A DNA stretch of 64,000 nt, taken from contig JADIZR010000022.1 of NCBI GenBank assembly GCA_016704655.1, positions 62,001 to 126,000 on the forward strand, read 5' to 3'. Source of the stretch: Pseudomonadota bacterium. Its GTDB lineage: Bacteria; Pseudomonadota; Gammaproteobacteria; Steroidobacterales; Steroidobacteraceae. Shown one piece after another: positions 27,901-35,929 of this stretch. Made by a program: the position numbers and the translations under genes. The first letter of the stretch is position 1; every line of letters starts with the position of its first letter. The notes below the pieces were generated by a model. It worked only from the letters and a program-made list of their open reading frames with translations, did not search any database and had not been told where the DNA came from.

Positions 27901-28585
27901 TGCGCTCGGCGGCGGTCCAGTAGCGGGTGGCCTGGTCGTACGCGCCGAGGCCGAACGGATCGACCAGGGCAACCGTATTGATGAACTCGGGCCGCGACAG
28001 GAAACCGGTCGCGACGAGGTAGAGCACCAGGAACACGATGACGCCGACGTAGGTCCACATCATCGAGCGCGTGGCCGTCGCGATCGCGAAGAACCCTGCG
28101 CCGGTGACGAACAGCGTCGGTACGCAGAGCAGCAGATAGACGTAAGCGTAGTGCCACAGGTTGAAGGGCCCGAGCACCTCGGGATCGAGCCACGGCATCG
28201 CGGCGCCGAGGATCATGCCGAGCGGCGCGCTCAGGAACAGCAGGCAGCCTGCCAGGAACGCCCCCGTGAAGCGACCGAACAGGTAGTCGAAGCGCGACAA
28301 GCGTGTCGAATGAATGATGGGGCCGAATCCGGTCTCGTCGTCGCGCACCACGACGTTGGCGACGAACGCCGTCAGGATGAAGACCGCAAAGACGGTCATG
28401 ACCATCAGCGTCTGGGCGATGGCGTAGGGCGAGTTCTTCCAGACGTTGCCACCGGACCCGATCTGCACGTTGTCGGATGCGGTGGCGGCGAACGTGAGCA
28501 GCAGGAAGATGGCAAAGGTCACCCAGAACGCGGGTGACTTGAGCTGGTAGCGCAGCTCGAACGCAGCGACGGACTGGAACATCAC
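24965..28585 (-). CDS. ABC transporter permease fused to an M1 aminopeptidase
   Basis: 1206 residues. The first about 570 hold two sets of ABC-2 permease helices (FQSVAAFELRYQLKSPAFWV, AQTLMVMTVFAVFILTAFV, GPIIHSTRLSRFDYLFGRF; a second copy with ARFDMAAAIRSPAFIVLLGI). The rest is a periplasmic M1 metallopeptidase domain with HEVGH at 935-939 followed by WWGH and a zinc-binding glutamate nineteen residues after the second His (E959 in TFIVESLAQY). PYSEGIGF replaces the usual GAMEN substrate loop, as in other ABC-linked M1 proteins. The gene starts 7 bp after its ATPase partner, so the complex probably exports or processes peptides. A palindromic operator lies upstream of the pair. Confidence 0.9.
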   Translation of the reverse strand: MMFQSVAAFELRYQLKSPAFWVTFAIFLLLTFAATASDNVQIGSGGNVWKNSPYAIAQTLMVMTVFAVFILTAFVANVVVRDDETGFGPIIHSTRLSRFDYLFGRFTGAFLAGCLLFLSAPLGMILGAAMPWLDPEVLGPFNLWHYAYVYLLLCVPTLFVTGAGFFAIATATRSMMWTYVGVIVFLVLYLVATGFLSRPEFINTVALVDPFGLGAYDQATRYWTAAERNTQIPHFAGYLLWNRVLWVGVAFALLGLAWAIYSRAATGGRMTPSNVADKTNDDAPVIAARASPTPTVRAKPSSDAGWSQLWALARFDMAAAIRSPAFIVLLGIGFVNSLASLWYADERYGNTIHPVTRIMIEALQGAFTIIPLIIAIYYAGELVWRDRERRMHEIIDSTPAPDWAFVVPKILSISIVLFSTLAASVLAAIAVQLLKGHFELEVGKYLFWYVVPTTVSVVLFAVLAIFMQTLVSHKTFGWMLMLLFVVGQTTFDRLGFEHNLYQYAGNPGTPLSDMNGQGDFGRFAWWFRAYWSAAAVLLAVLAYALWRRGVGAPLRTRLAHLPRKIRGTPGLVAAASVVAMSGLGGWIYYNTNVVNDYTTTLGREREQAEYEKALIGYENVPQPRITDVTLDVALYPDEPRAVTRGTYVIQNRTGQPLDTVHVRWLTPLQMTKLDVEGAQLEQEHIGQDYRIYRFDHPMAPLEVRRITFETLREQQGFRNSDNERRIVDNGTFLDNTEIAPMLGMSREGLLQDRAKRRKHGLPPELRPAKLEDESARAFSGLRHDSDWVNSDITVSTMADQVAIAPGYLASEVVEGGRRKMRYRSDAPINNFFSVQSARYEVAKDRWQNVELAVYYDPAHRYNIERMHAAMKASLEYFTAQFSPFQFRQVRILEFPDYASFAQSFANTIPYSEGIGFVADYRDAEKIDMVTYITAHEVGHQWWGHQVISADQQGGTFIVESLAQYSALMVMEQMYGPEQIRKFLKYELDRYLRSRGGEVLEELPLERVENQPYIHYQKGGLALYLLKDQIGADKVNEALRGLIAEFAFKPAPYANPTDLIKRFRAVAGPEHQQLITDLFEKITLYDVKVTDAKAKRRTDGRWDVTLEVDARKLHADGRGKETEAPLVEMFDVGAFTVEPGRKGYDRSSVLAVQRMPVRSGKQTLAFVTDREPNYAGVDPFNKWIDRNSDDNVKQTTKAESLAATSRL

Positions 28586-28591
28586 GCGGCC

Positions 28592-29473
28592 TCAGGCCGC
28601 TTCGCGGCGCGTGCCGGCCAGCGTCGAGAAGTAGACGTCCTCGAGGCCGCCCTGCATCGATTCGAAGCCGTCCCCGGGATCCGTCTCCGCCAGCACGTGG
28701 ATGACCGTGTGGCCACCGAAGAGCCGCGTCGCAATCACTTCGTGGTCGCGACGATGCGCGTCGAGTTCATTCCTGGCGATCGTCTTGCGCCAGACACGCC
28801 CATTCATCGCGGCAATCAATTGCAGTGGGGCGCCGGTCCTGACGATGCGTCCGCCGGCGATGATTGCCATGCTGGGACAGAGATCCGCGACGTCCTCGAC
28901 GATGTGCGTCGAGAGGATCACGACCACGTTCTCGCCGATCTCGGCCAGCAGGTTGAGGAAGCGGTTGCGTTCTTCGGGATCGAGGCCGGCGGTGGGCTCG
29001 TCGACGATGATCAGCTGCGGCTGCCCAATGAGCGCCTGCGCGATGCCGAACCGTTGCCGCATGCCGCCTGAGAATCCGGCGAGCGCTTTCTTGCGCACCT
29101 CCCACAGGTTGACCTGGTGCAGCAACGCATCGACTGTCTCGCGGCGTTCCTTGCCGTTCGCGAAGCCCTTGAGCACCGCGAGGTGATCGAGCATGTCGAG
29201 CGCGGTGACGCGTGGGTACACCCCGAAGTCCTGCGGCAGGTAGCCGAGGGTGCGGCGCAGTGCGTCGGGACTCGCGAGCACGTCGAGATCGCCGAAACGG
29301 ATCGCGCCCTGCGTGGGGATCTGCAGCGTCGCGATGCAGCGCATCAGTGACGACTTGCCCGCTCCGTTGGGGCCGAGCAGGCCGAACATGCCTCGCGGTA
29401 CCTCCAGCGTGACGCCGTCGAGCGCGCGCGTGCCGTTGGGGTAGATGTGGGTCAGGTTGTCGATGCGGAGCAT
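28592..29473 (-). CDS. ABC transporter ATP-binding protein
   Basis: ATPase partner of the permease-peptidase. In 293 residues: Walker A LLGPNGAGKSSLMR, Q-loop LGYLPQDFGVYPRVTALDML, signature FSGGMRQRFGIAQAL, Walker B QLIIVDEPTAGLDPEERNRF and switch ILSTHIVEDVADLC. The C-terminal 80 residues (GRVWRKTIARNELDAHRRDH) are the extension typical of GldA/CcmA-like exporters. First gene of a two-gene operon. Confidence 0.93.
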   Translation of the reverse strand: MLRIDNLTHIYPNGTRALDGVTLEVPRGMFGLLGPNGAGKSSLMRCIATLQIPTQGAIRFGDLDVLASPDALRRTLGYLPQDFGVYPRVTALDMLDHLAVLKGFANGKERRETVDALLHQVNLWEVRKKALAGFSGGMRQRFGIAQALIGQPQLIIVDEPTAGLDPEERNRFLNLLAEIGENVVVILSTHIVEDVADLCPSMAIIAGGRIVRTGAPLQLIAAMNGRVWRKTIARNELDAHRRDHEVIATRLFGGHTVIHVLAETDPGDGFESMQGGLEDVYFSTLAGTRREAA

Positions 29474-29520
29474 GGAGGATCCCTCCCGGACCGGGTCTGG
29501 GCCGGCCTTTGACTGGAGGC

Positions 29521-29560
29521 ATCCTAGGATGACATTGGTGTTGTAGTCAACTACATCACC
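29521..29560 (-). promoter_or_regulatory. Promoter with overlapping palindromic operator for the ABC/M1 operon
   Basis: On the minus strand TTGACT (29545-29550) and TAGGAT (29521-29526) are 18 bp apart and point at the ATPase gene. A 24-bp near-palindrome, GGTGTTGTAGT CA ACTACATCACC at 29537-29560 (11-bp arms, one mismatch), covers the -35 box, which is the position expected for a repressor site. The dyad resembles operators of GntR/YtrA-type regulators, but no such regulator gene is in the window. Confidence 0.65.
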
Positions 29561-29631
29561 AAGTCAGATAGGATTGACTTGCATGGATGTGCGGGTCGCG
29601 GGGAAAGCCTGGCAGGCCGTTGCAGCAGCCG

Positions 29632-30573
29632 TCAGTTACGGACTGCCATCGAAACTAACTCATTGACCGGTAAGGCTTCGAGGCTTGCCTGGTCCACGAA
29701 CAGTGCGGCCAGCTTGCCGGCCTGCGCCGCTGGGAAGTGGGTAGCGACGCAGGCGGTAAACCGGTCACGGACACGGCCTGCAACAGTTGGTGCTGCTGCC
29801 ACGGCCTGCCAGGTCTGGTCGAGGTCAGCCATCCCGGCACGCTGCATGACGGCCGCGTCGCCCGGCGGCGAAAGCGGCAGAGGTGCTGCCTGCCCCGCCA
29901 GGGCGAGGAGCGCGAGACGCACCCCGCGGCTGGTCGCGTCGCCGATTCGCCAGCGTTCATGCCCATCGAGGTCGGGCGCCGCGCCCGGGCACCCGGTTGC
30001 GTGCCCTTCGCTGCGGGCAATGGCGACTGCAGCGGCGACCTGACCCTCGGAGCCGCCCAGCAGGGTGACCACGCATGCAGCAGATGCGATTCGGGTCAGT
30101 GCGCAGCGCGCCGCGGCGCTCGCCACCGTACGTGTGCCCTCGGTCGCCGCGAAGGCCGCGTTCCCGCCGACCGACCGTGCCCATTCGAGCGACGCGAGCT
30201 CATGCGCGCGGATCAGGGCAGCGAACAGGTCGTGCACTCGCGGCGGGCTGTCGCCTTCAGCGATAGCCTTGCGCGCACGATAGTCGGCGACGGCAAGAAT
30301 CGCGCCGAGATTGTCCGCGAGGTGCCCGGACTCCGTGGCCAGCGCGGGGTCGTTCGCCTGCAGCCAGCTGACCGTCGTTCCGATGTTGAACGCCGCCTGC
30401 ACGGGATCGAGTTGATACGACGTGCCAGGCACGCGCGCGCCAAAGGCCATCGTTGCGCCGGGCACGAGCGAACCGAGCAGCTTGTTGCACGCGGGATCCT
30501 GCAGCGCCTTGAATGCGCACGCGAGGGAGTCCATGAGCGCGAGGCATGCGACTTCGTGCGCGGCGACTTCCAT
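29632..30573 (-). CDS. PrpD-like 2-methylcitrate dehydratase lacking the second domain
   Basis: The N-terminal two-thirds follows PrpD closely: ALMDSLACAFKALQDPAC, GARVPGTSYQLDPVQAAFN and LADNLGAILAVADY. However, the substrate residues are altered (SWLQANDP instead of RWLDFNDT; ATESGHLADN instead of AAEWGHPSDN) and about 130-150 residues after RIGDATSRGVRLALLALAG are absent, the sequence rejoining at RVRDRFTACVATHFPAAQAG near the C-terminus of PrpD. The start ATG overlaps the prpF stop (TGATG), giving 313 residues against about 483 in E. coli. It looks like an inactive or repurposed PrpD, last in the prp operon, where AcnD-PrpF would do the dehydration. Confidence 0.8.
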   Translation of the reverse strand: MEVAAHEVACLALMDSLACAFKALQDPACNKLLGSLVPGATMAFGARVPGTSYQLDPVQAAFNIGTTVSWLQANDPALATESGHLADNLGAILAVADYRARKAIAEGDSPPRVHDLFAALIRAHELASLEWARSVGGNAAFAATEGTRTVASAAARCALTRIASAACVVTLLGGSEGQVAAAVAIARSEGHATGCPGAAPDLDGHERWRIGDATSRGVRLALLALAGQAAPLPLSPPGDAAVMQRAGMADLDQTWQAVAAAPTVAGRVRDRFTACVATHFPAAQAGKLAALFVDQASLEALPVNELVSMAVRN

Positions 30574-31757
30574 CAGGTTGCGGGGACTCGCACGCGCCCT
30601 TCCATCAGCACTCGCGCACTGCGGCTCATGCTCGCCCTGGTCACGGTCCATTCGTCACCAACGCGCTTGGCCTCGGCGCCGACGCGCAACGTGCCGGACG
30701 GATGACCGAAACGAACCGCCGTGCGTTCGCCACCGCCGGCAGCGAGATTCACCAGCGTGCCGGGAATGGCCGCGGCGGTGCCAATGGCGACCGCGGCGGT
30801 GCCCATCATCGCGTGATGCAGCTTGCCCATCGACAACGCGCGTACCAGCAGGTCGATGTCGGCGGCAGCGACGCGCTTGCCACTGGACGAAACGTAATCG
30901 CACGGCCTCGCGACGAACGCCACTTTGGGCGTGTGCTGACGCGTAGCCGCTTCGTCGACGTGCTTGATGAGACCCATGCGCAGCGCGCCATGCGCGCGAA
31001 TGCTCTCGAACATGGCAAGCGCCCTGGCATCGCCGTTGATCGCGTCCTGCAGCTCGGTGCCGGCATAGCCGATCGCCTCTGCGTTGACGAAGATCGTCGG
31101 GATACCTGCATTGATCATCGTGACCCTGAGCGTGCCGATCCCCGGCACCGCGAGGTCATCCACCAGGTTGCCGGTCGGGAACATTGCGCCACCCGCACCC
31201 TCTTCCTCTGCGGCTGGATCCATGAATTCGAGCTGCACTTCAGCGGCGGGGAACGTCACGCCGTCGAGTTCGAAGTCACCCGTCTCCTGCACCGCGCCGT
31301 TCGTGACCGGCACGTGGGCGACGATCGTCTTGCCGATGTTCGCCTGCCAGATGCGCACGACCGCAATGCCATCCCTGGGTACGCGACTCGCATCGACCAG
31401 GCCGTTGCTGATAGCGAACGGCCCGACTGCAGCGGAGAGATTGCCGCAGTTGCCGCTCCAGTCGACGAAGGGCTTGTCGATCGAGACCTGGCCGAACAGG
31501 TAGTCGACGTCATGGTCGGGCCGCGCGCTCTTCGCCACGATGACCGTCTTGCTCGTGCTCGACGTCGCGCCACCCATGCCGTCGATCTGCTTGCCGTAGG
31601 GATCCGGACTGCCGATCACGCGCAGCAGCAAGGCATCGCGTGCCGCGCCCGGCGTCTGTGCAGCAACCGGCAGGTCCTGCAGGCGGAAGAACACGCCCTT
31701 GCTGGTGCCGCCACGCATGTACGTGGCGGGAATGGCGATCTGTGGTGCGTGTGACAT
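30573..31757 (-). CDS. prpF: PrpF, 2-methylaconitate cis-trans isomerase
   Basis: Isomerises the trans-2-methylaconitate made by AcnD so it can be hydrated. The 394 residues open with PATYMRGGTSKGVFFRLQDL and carry GMGGATSSTSKTVIV and VDWSGNCGNLSAAVGPFAI, the two conserved diaminopimelate-epimerase-like active-site blocks, then FLGHPSG-type GHPSGTLRVGAE. Normal family length (about 390). Placed between acnD and the prpD-like gene; its stop overlaps the next start, which couples them. Confidence 0.95.
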   Translation of the reverse strand: MSHAPQIAIPATYMRGGTSKGVFFRLQDLPVAAQTPGAARDALLLRVIGSPDPYGKQIDGMGGATSSTSKTVIVAKSARPDHDVDYLFGQVSIDKPFVDWSGNCGNLSAAVGPFAISNGLVDASRVPRDGIAVVRIWQANIGKTIVAHVPVTNGAVQETGDFELDGVTFPAAEVQLEFMDPAAEEEGAGGAMFPTGNLVDDLAVPGIGTLRVTMINAGIPTIFVNAEAIGYAGTELQDAINGDARALAMFESIRAHGALRMGLIKHVDEAATRQHTPKVAFVARPCDYVSSSGKRVAAADIDLLVRALSMGKLHHAMMGTAAVAIGTAAAIPGTLVNLAAGGGERTAVRFGHPSGTLRVGAEAKRVGDEWTVTRASMSRSARVLMEGRVRVPAT

Positions 31758-31802
31758 TGAGACCCTCGCCCCGACCCGCTCCCGCCAGCGGCAGGGGCAA
31801 CC

Positions 31803-34397
31803 CTAAGCGACGCGCGATGATTCGAGGAAATCGCGGGCGAAGCGCTGCAGCACGCCACCCGCTTCGTAGATCGACGCTTCTTCGGCGGTGTCGAGCCGGC
31901 ACGTCACCGGCACGTCGACACGCTCGCCATTCCTGCGGTGAATGACCAGCGTCAGTTCCGCGCGCGGCTTGCGTTCGCCGACGACATCGTACGTCTCCGT
32001 GCCGTCGATGCCGAGCGTCCTGCGGTTCACGCCCGGTTTGAACTCGAGCGGCAGCACACCCATGCCGACCAGGTTGGTGCGGTGGATGCGCTCAAAGCCT
32101 TCCGCAGCGATCGCTTCGACCCCCGCGAGTCGCACACCCTTGGCCGCCCAGTCACGCGACGAGCCCTGCCCGTAGTCGGCGCCGGCGATGATGACCAGCG
32201 GCTGCTTGCGCGCCATGTAGGTCTCGATCGCTTCCCACATCCGCGTGACCTTGCCTTCGGGCTCGATGCGCGCGAGCGACCCCGGCTGCACCTTGCCGTC
32301 GACGATCACCATCTCGTTCCTGAGCGTGGGGTTGGCGAAAGTTGCGCGCTGCGCCGTCAGGTGATCGCCGCGATGGGTCGCGTAGGAATTGAAGTCTTCT
32401 TCCGGCAATCCCATTTTCGCGAGGTACTCGCCGGCTGCGCTGTCCGGCATGATCGCGTTGGACGGCGAGAGGTGATCGGTCGTGATGTTGTCGCCGAGCA
32501 CCGCCAGCGGTCGCATGCCCTTGAGAGTGCGCGCACCCGCCAGCGCGCCTTCCCAGTATGGCGGCCGGCGGATGTACGTGCTCTGCGGGCGCCAGGCATA
32601 CAGCGGGCTCACTTTCGGCCCGGACTCGACGCTGATCTTGAACATCGGTTCGTAGACTTTGCGGAACTGCTCCGGCTTCACGCTTGCGGCAACGACGGCA
32701 TCGATCTCCGCGTCCGACGGCCAGAGGTCCTTGAGCAGGATCGGCTTGCCCGCTGCATCGGTGCCGAAGGAATCCTTCTCGATGTCGAAGCGGATCGTGC
32801 CCGCAATGGCGTACGCCACCACGAGTGCTGGTGACGCGAGGAACGCCTGCTTCGCATACGGATGGATGCGGCCGTCGAAGTTACGATTGCCCGAGAGCAC
32901 GGCGGTCGCATACAGGTCGCGCTCGATGATCTCCTGCTGTATCGCCGGGTCGAGCGCGCCCGACATGCCGTTGCACGTAGTGCAGGCGAATGCGACGACG
33001 CCAAACCCGAGCTGTTCGAGTTCCCTGGTCAGCTGCGCTTCGTCGAGATACAACGCAACCGCCTTGGAGCCCGGAGCCAGCGAGCTTTTCACCCACGGCT
33101 TCCGTCGCAGGCCCAGACGATTGGCGTTGCGAGCCAGGAGGCCCGCCGCAATCACGTTGCGCGGATTGCTGGTGTTGGTACAGCTGGTGATCGCCGCGAT
33201 GATCACGGCGCCGTCGGGCATCCTTCCCGGCTCGTCCTGCCACGCTCCTGCAATGCCCTTCGCCGCGAGATCGCTCGTGGCGACGCGAGCATGCGGATTC
33301 GAGGGACCAGCCATGTTGCGCACGACGCCCGACAGGTCGAACTCGAGCACGCGTTCGTAGATAGCCGTCTTGAGACTGTCGGCCCACAGTCCCGTGTGCC
33401 GGGCGTAGGTCTCGACCAGCCGCACTTGCGCGTCTTCACGGCCGGTGAGCAGCAGGTACGTGATCGTCTGTTCGTCGATGAAGAACATCGCCGCCGTCGC
33501 ACCGTATTCCGGCGCCATGTTGGAGATCGTCGCACGATCGCCCAGCGTCAACGCGGAGGCGCCTTCGCCGAAAAATTCCAGGTAGGCACCCACCACTTTC
33601 TGCTGGCGCAGGAACTCGGTCAGCGCCAGCACGATGTCAGTGGCGGTGATGCCGGGTTGCGGTCTGCCGTTGAGCCGCACGCCGATGATGTCGGGCAGCC
33701 GCATCCATGAAGCGCGGCCCAGCATGACGCTTTCAGCTTCGAGGCCGCCGACGCCGACGGCGATGACGCCGAGCGCATCGACGTGGGGCGTGTGGCTGTC
33801 GGTGCCGACCAGCGTGTCCGGGAACGCGACGCCGTCCTGCGCGTGAATCACCGGCGACATTCGCTCCAGGTTGATCTGGTGCATGATGCCGTTGCCCGGC
33901 GGAATCACGTCGACGTTCCTGAACGCGAGCCGCGTCCAGTCGATGAAGTGAAAGCGATCCTCGTTGCGCCGGTCTTCGATCGCGCGGTTCTTTGCGAACG
34001 CATCGGGATCGAAACCACCGCACTCGACGGCGAGCGAGTGGTCGACGATCAGCTGCACCGGCACCACGGGGTTGACCCGGGCCGGATCGCCACCCTGCTC
34101 TGCAATTGCATCCCGCAGGCCCGCCAGGTCGACGAGCGCCGTCTGGCCGAGGATGTCGTGGCAGACGACGCGCGCCGGAAACCACGGGAAATCCAGGTCG
34201 CGCTTGCGCCCGATCAGCTGCCGCAGGCTGGCCTCGAGGATCGTCGGATCGCACCGACGCACCAGGTTCTCGGCATGCACGCGTGCCGTATACGACAGCT
34301 TATCGTACGCGCCCGGCTCGATGGCGTCGACGGCGGCGCGCGCGTCGAAGTATTCGAGGGATGTGCCGGGGAGTGGCTTGCGGTAGGCGGTGTTCAT
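31803..34397 (-). CDS. acnD: AcnD, Fe-S 2-methylcitrate dehydratase
   Basis: Aconitase-family enzyme that dehydrates 2-methylcitrate in the AcnD/PrpF variant of the cycle. The start is ATG 34397, giving 864 residues (MNTAYRKPLPGTSLEYFDAR); the frame remains open upstream only because a CCTTCC tract happens to read as repeated FPFL/FLPF. Cluster ligands are in AFACTTCNGMSGALDP and AAITSCTNTSNPRNV; GTDSHTPHVDALGVIAVGVGG, YLEFFGEG and ILADYGQGSSRDWAAKG complete the aconitase set. No purine-rich ribosome binding site lies before this start, because a pyrimidine tract occupies the position. An alternative start further in was not seen. Confidence 0.95.
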   Translation of the reverse strand: MNTAYRKPLPGTSLEYFDARAAVDAIEPGAYDKLSYTARVHAENLVRRCDPTILEASLRQLIGRKRDLDFPWFPARVVCHDILGQTALVDLAGLRDAIAEQGGDPARVNPVVPVQLIVDHSLAVECGGFDPDAFAKNRAIEDRRNEDRFHFIDWTRLAFRNVDVIPPGNGIMHQINLERMSPVIHAQDGVAFPDTLVGTDSHTPHVDALGVIAVGVGGLEAESVMLGRASWMRLPDIIGVRLNGRPQPGITATDIVLALTEFLRQQKVVGAYLEFFGEGASALTLGDRATISNMAPEYGATAAMFFIDEQTITYLLLTGREDAQVRLVETYARHTGLWADSLKTAIYERVLEFDLSGVVRNMAGPSNPHARVATSDLAAKGIAGAWQDEPGRMPDGAVIIAAITSCTNTSNPRNVIAAGLLARNANRLGLRRKPWVKSSLAPGSKAVALYLDEAQLTRELEQLGFGVVAFACTTCNGMSGALDPAIQQEIIERDLYATAVLSGNRNFDGRIHPYAKQAFLASPALVVAYAIAGTIRFDIEKDSFGTDAAGKPILLKDLWPSDAEIDAVVAASVKPEQFRKVYEPMFKISVESGPKVSPLYAWRPQSTYIRRPPYWEGALAGARTLKGMRPLAVLGDNITTDHLSPSNAIMPDSAAGEYLAKMGLPEEDFNSYATHRGDHLTAQRATFANPTLRNEMVIVDGKVQPGSLARIEPEGKVTRMWEAIETYMARKQPLVIIAGADYGQGSSRDWAAKGVRLAGVEAIAAEGFERIHRTNLVGMGVLPLEFKPGVNRRTLGIDGTETYDVVGERKPRAELTLVIHRRNGERVDVPVTCRLDTAEEASIYEAGGVLQRFARDFLESSRVA

Positions 34398-34750
34398 GAG
34401 GAAGGGGAGGAAGGGGAGGAAGGAGAGGAAGGACAGGAAGGGAAAGAAGGGCAGGAAGGGGAGGAAGGGGAAGAAGTGGTCAGGAGCTGGCAGGAACGAA
34501 TTCAGAGAGATCCTTGGGTACGGGAAATTGGGGACGCTCACCTATTACTGTGCGAAGGTCGCGATTCGAAGAGTGTGAAAGCCGGGGAACGGCGCAACGA
34601 TTCGAACGGCCGGAGTAGCCGGTCTTTCGACTAACCCCTTCCTGCCCTTCTTTCACTTCCTACCCTTCCTGACCTTCCTCTCCTTCCTGTCCTTCCTCTC
34701 CTTCCTCTCCTTCCTCTCCTTCCTCTCCTTCCTCCTTCCTCCTCTTCCTC
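34398..34750. repeat. Purine and pyrimidine tracts with a REP-like half-site between prpC and acnD
   Basis: This 351-bp gap has no gene. On the plus strand a GGAAGG-type tract runs from 34398 to about 34476, starting right next to the acnD ATG, and a TCCTTCCTC-type tract (period 9) runs from 34635 to 34750, ending against the prpC stop. The two are inverted copies and could pair. Between them lies a single half of the 21-base repeat (34524-34543), related to the pagL-parA palindrome. Transcription of the prp operon must cross all of it. Confidence 0.8.
34524..34543. repeat. Half-site of the GGGGACGCTCACCT repeat
   Basis: GAAATTGGGGACGCTCACCT matches the left arm of the 23323-23384 palindrome (GAAATAGGGGACGCTCACCT) with one difference. 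No complementary arm is nearby, so this is a solo half. Confidence 0.8.
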
Positions 34751-35909
34751 AGCCCCTGTCCTTGAGTGGAACGAACTTCCGATCCTCCGGTCCCGTGTAG
34801 TTGGCGCTCGGCCGGATGATCTTGCCGTCGATGCGCTGCTCGATCACGTGCGCGCTCCAGCCGGCCGTGCGTGAGATCGCGAACAGCGGCGTGAACATCG
34901 CGGTGGGCACACCCATCATGTGATACGAAACCGCGCTGAACCAATCGAGGTTCGGAAACATCTTCTTGATGTCCCACATGACGGTCTCGAGCCGCGCGGC
35001 GATGTCGAACATCTTCATGTCGCCGGCCTCGGCCGACAATTGCCGCGCAACCTCCTTGATCACCTTGTTGCGCGGATCGCTGATCGTGTACACCGGGTGA
35101 CCGAAACCGATGATGACTTCCTTGCGCTCGACGCGGGCCTTGATGTCCACTTCGGCCTCGTCGGGCGTCTCGTAACGCTTCTGCACTTCGAAGGCGACCT
35201 CGTTGGCGCCGCCGTGCTTCGGTCCGCGCAGCGCGCCGATCGCACCGGTGATGCAGGAGTAGAGGTCGGAGCCCGTGCCCGCGATGACGCGGCCCGTGAA
35301 GGTCGACGCGTTGAACTCGTGCTCGGCGTACAGGTTGAGCGACACGTGCATCGCCTTCACCCACGAGGCGGGCGCCGGCTCGCCGTGCAGCAGGTGCAGG
35401 AAGTGGCCGCCGATCGAGTCGTCGTCGGTTTCGAGCTCGATGATCCGGCCGGAGTGGCTGTAGTGGTACCAGTAGCAGAGCATCGAGCCCAGGCTGGCGA
35501 GCAACCGGTCGGCGATGTCGCGCGCACCCGCGGAGTTGTGGTCGTCCTTTTCCGGCAGCGTGCAGCCGAGCACCGACACGCCGGTACGCATGACGTCCAT
35601 CGGGTGACTGGCCGCAGGCAAGGCCTGCAGCGCCAGCTGCACCGATTCCGGCAAGCCGCGCAGCCGCATCAGCCTGGCCTTGTAGCCGCGCAGCTCGGCA
35701 GCGTTCGGCAGCTTGCCGTGCACCAGCAGGTGCGCGACTTCTTCGAACTCGCACTTGTCCGCGAGGTCGAGGATGTCGTAGCCGCGGTAGTGCAGGTCGT
35801 TGCCGCTGCGGCCCACCGTGCAGAGCGCGGTGTTGCCTGCGGTCACGCCCGACAGGGCGACGGATTTCTTCGGCTTGAAGCCGGCGGGAGAAGGGTCGTT
35901 GCTGCTCAT
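34749..35909 (-). CDS. prpC: 2-methylcitrate synthase
   Basis: Condenses propionyl-CoA with oxaloacetate. The 386-residue citrate-synthase-type protein has MRTGVSVLGCTLPEKDDHNS, catalytic AEHEFNASTFTGRVIAGTGS, ITGAIGALRGPKHGGANE and GFGHPVYTISDPRNKVIK (active-site H). Its size matches PrpC (about 380) and is smaller than hexameric citrate synthase. Start ATG 35909 gives MSSNDPSPAGFKPKKSVALS, typical of PrpC. It sits 20 bp after prpB in the operon. Confidence 0.96.
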   Translation of the reverse strand: MSSNDPSPAGFKPKKSVALSGVTAGNTALCTVGRSGNDLHYRGYDILDLADKCEFEEVAHLLVHGKLPNAAELRGYKARLMRLRGLPESVQLALQALPAASHPMDVMRTGVSVLGCTLPEKDDHNSAGARDIADRLLASLGSMLCYWYHYSHSGRIIELETDDDSIGGHFLHLLHGEPAPASWVKAMHVSLNLYAEHEFNASTFTGRVIAGTGSDLYSCITGAIGALRGPKHGGANEVAFEVQKRYETPDEAEVDIKARVERKEVIIGFGHPVYTISDPRNKVIKEVARQLSAEAGDMKMFDIAARLETVMWDIKKMFPNLDWFSAVSYHMMGVPTAMFTPLFAISRTAGWSAHVIEQRIDGKIIRPSANYTGPEDRKFVPLKDRG

Positions 35910-35929
35910 GGCTGTGCTCTCGTACTGGA

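Noticed and set aside
34398..34541. 48-residue N-terminal extension of AcnD made of FPFL/FLPF units
   Set aside because: It is the translation of the CCTTCC tract, not protein; AcnD starts at ATG 34397 as in relatives.
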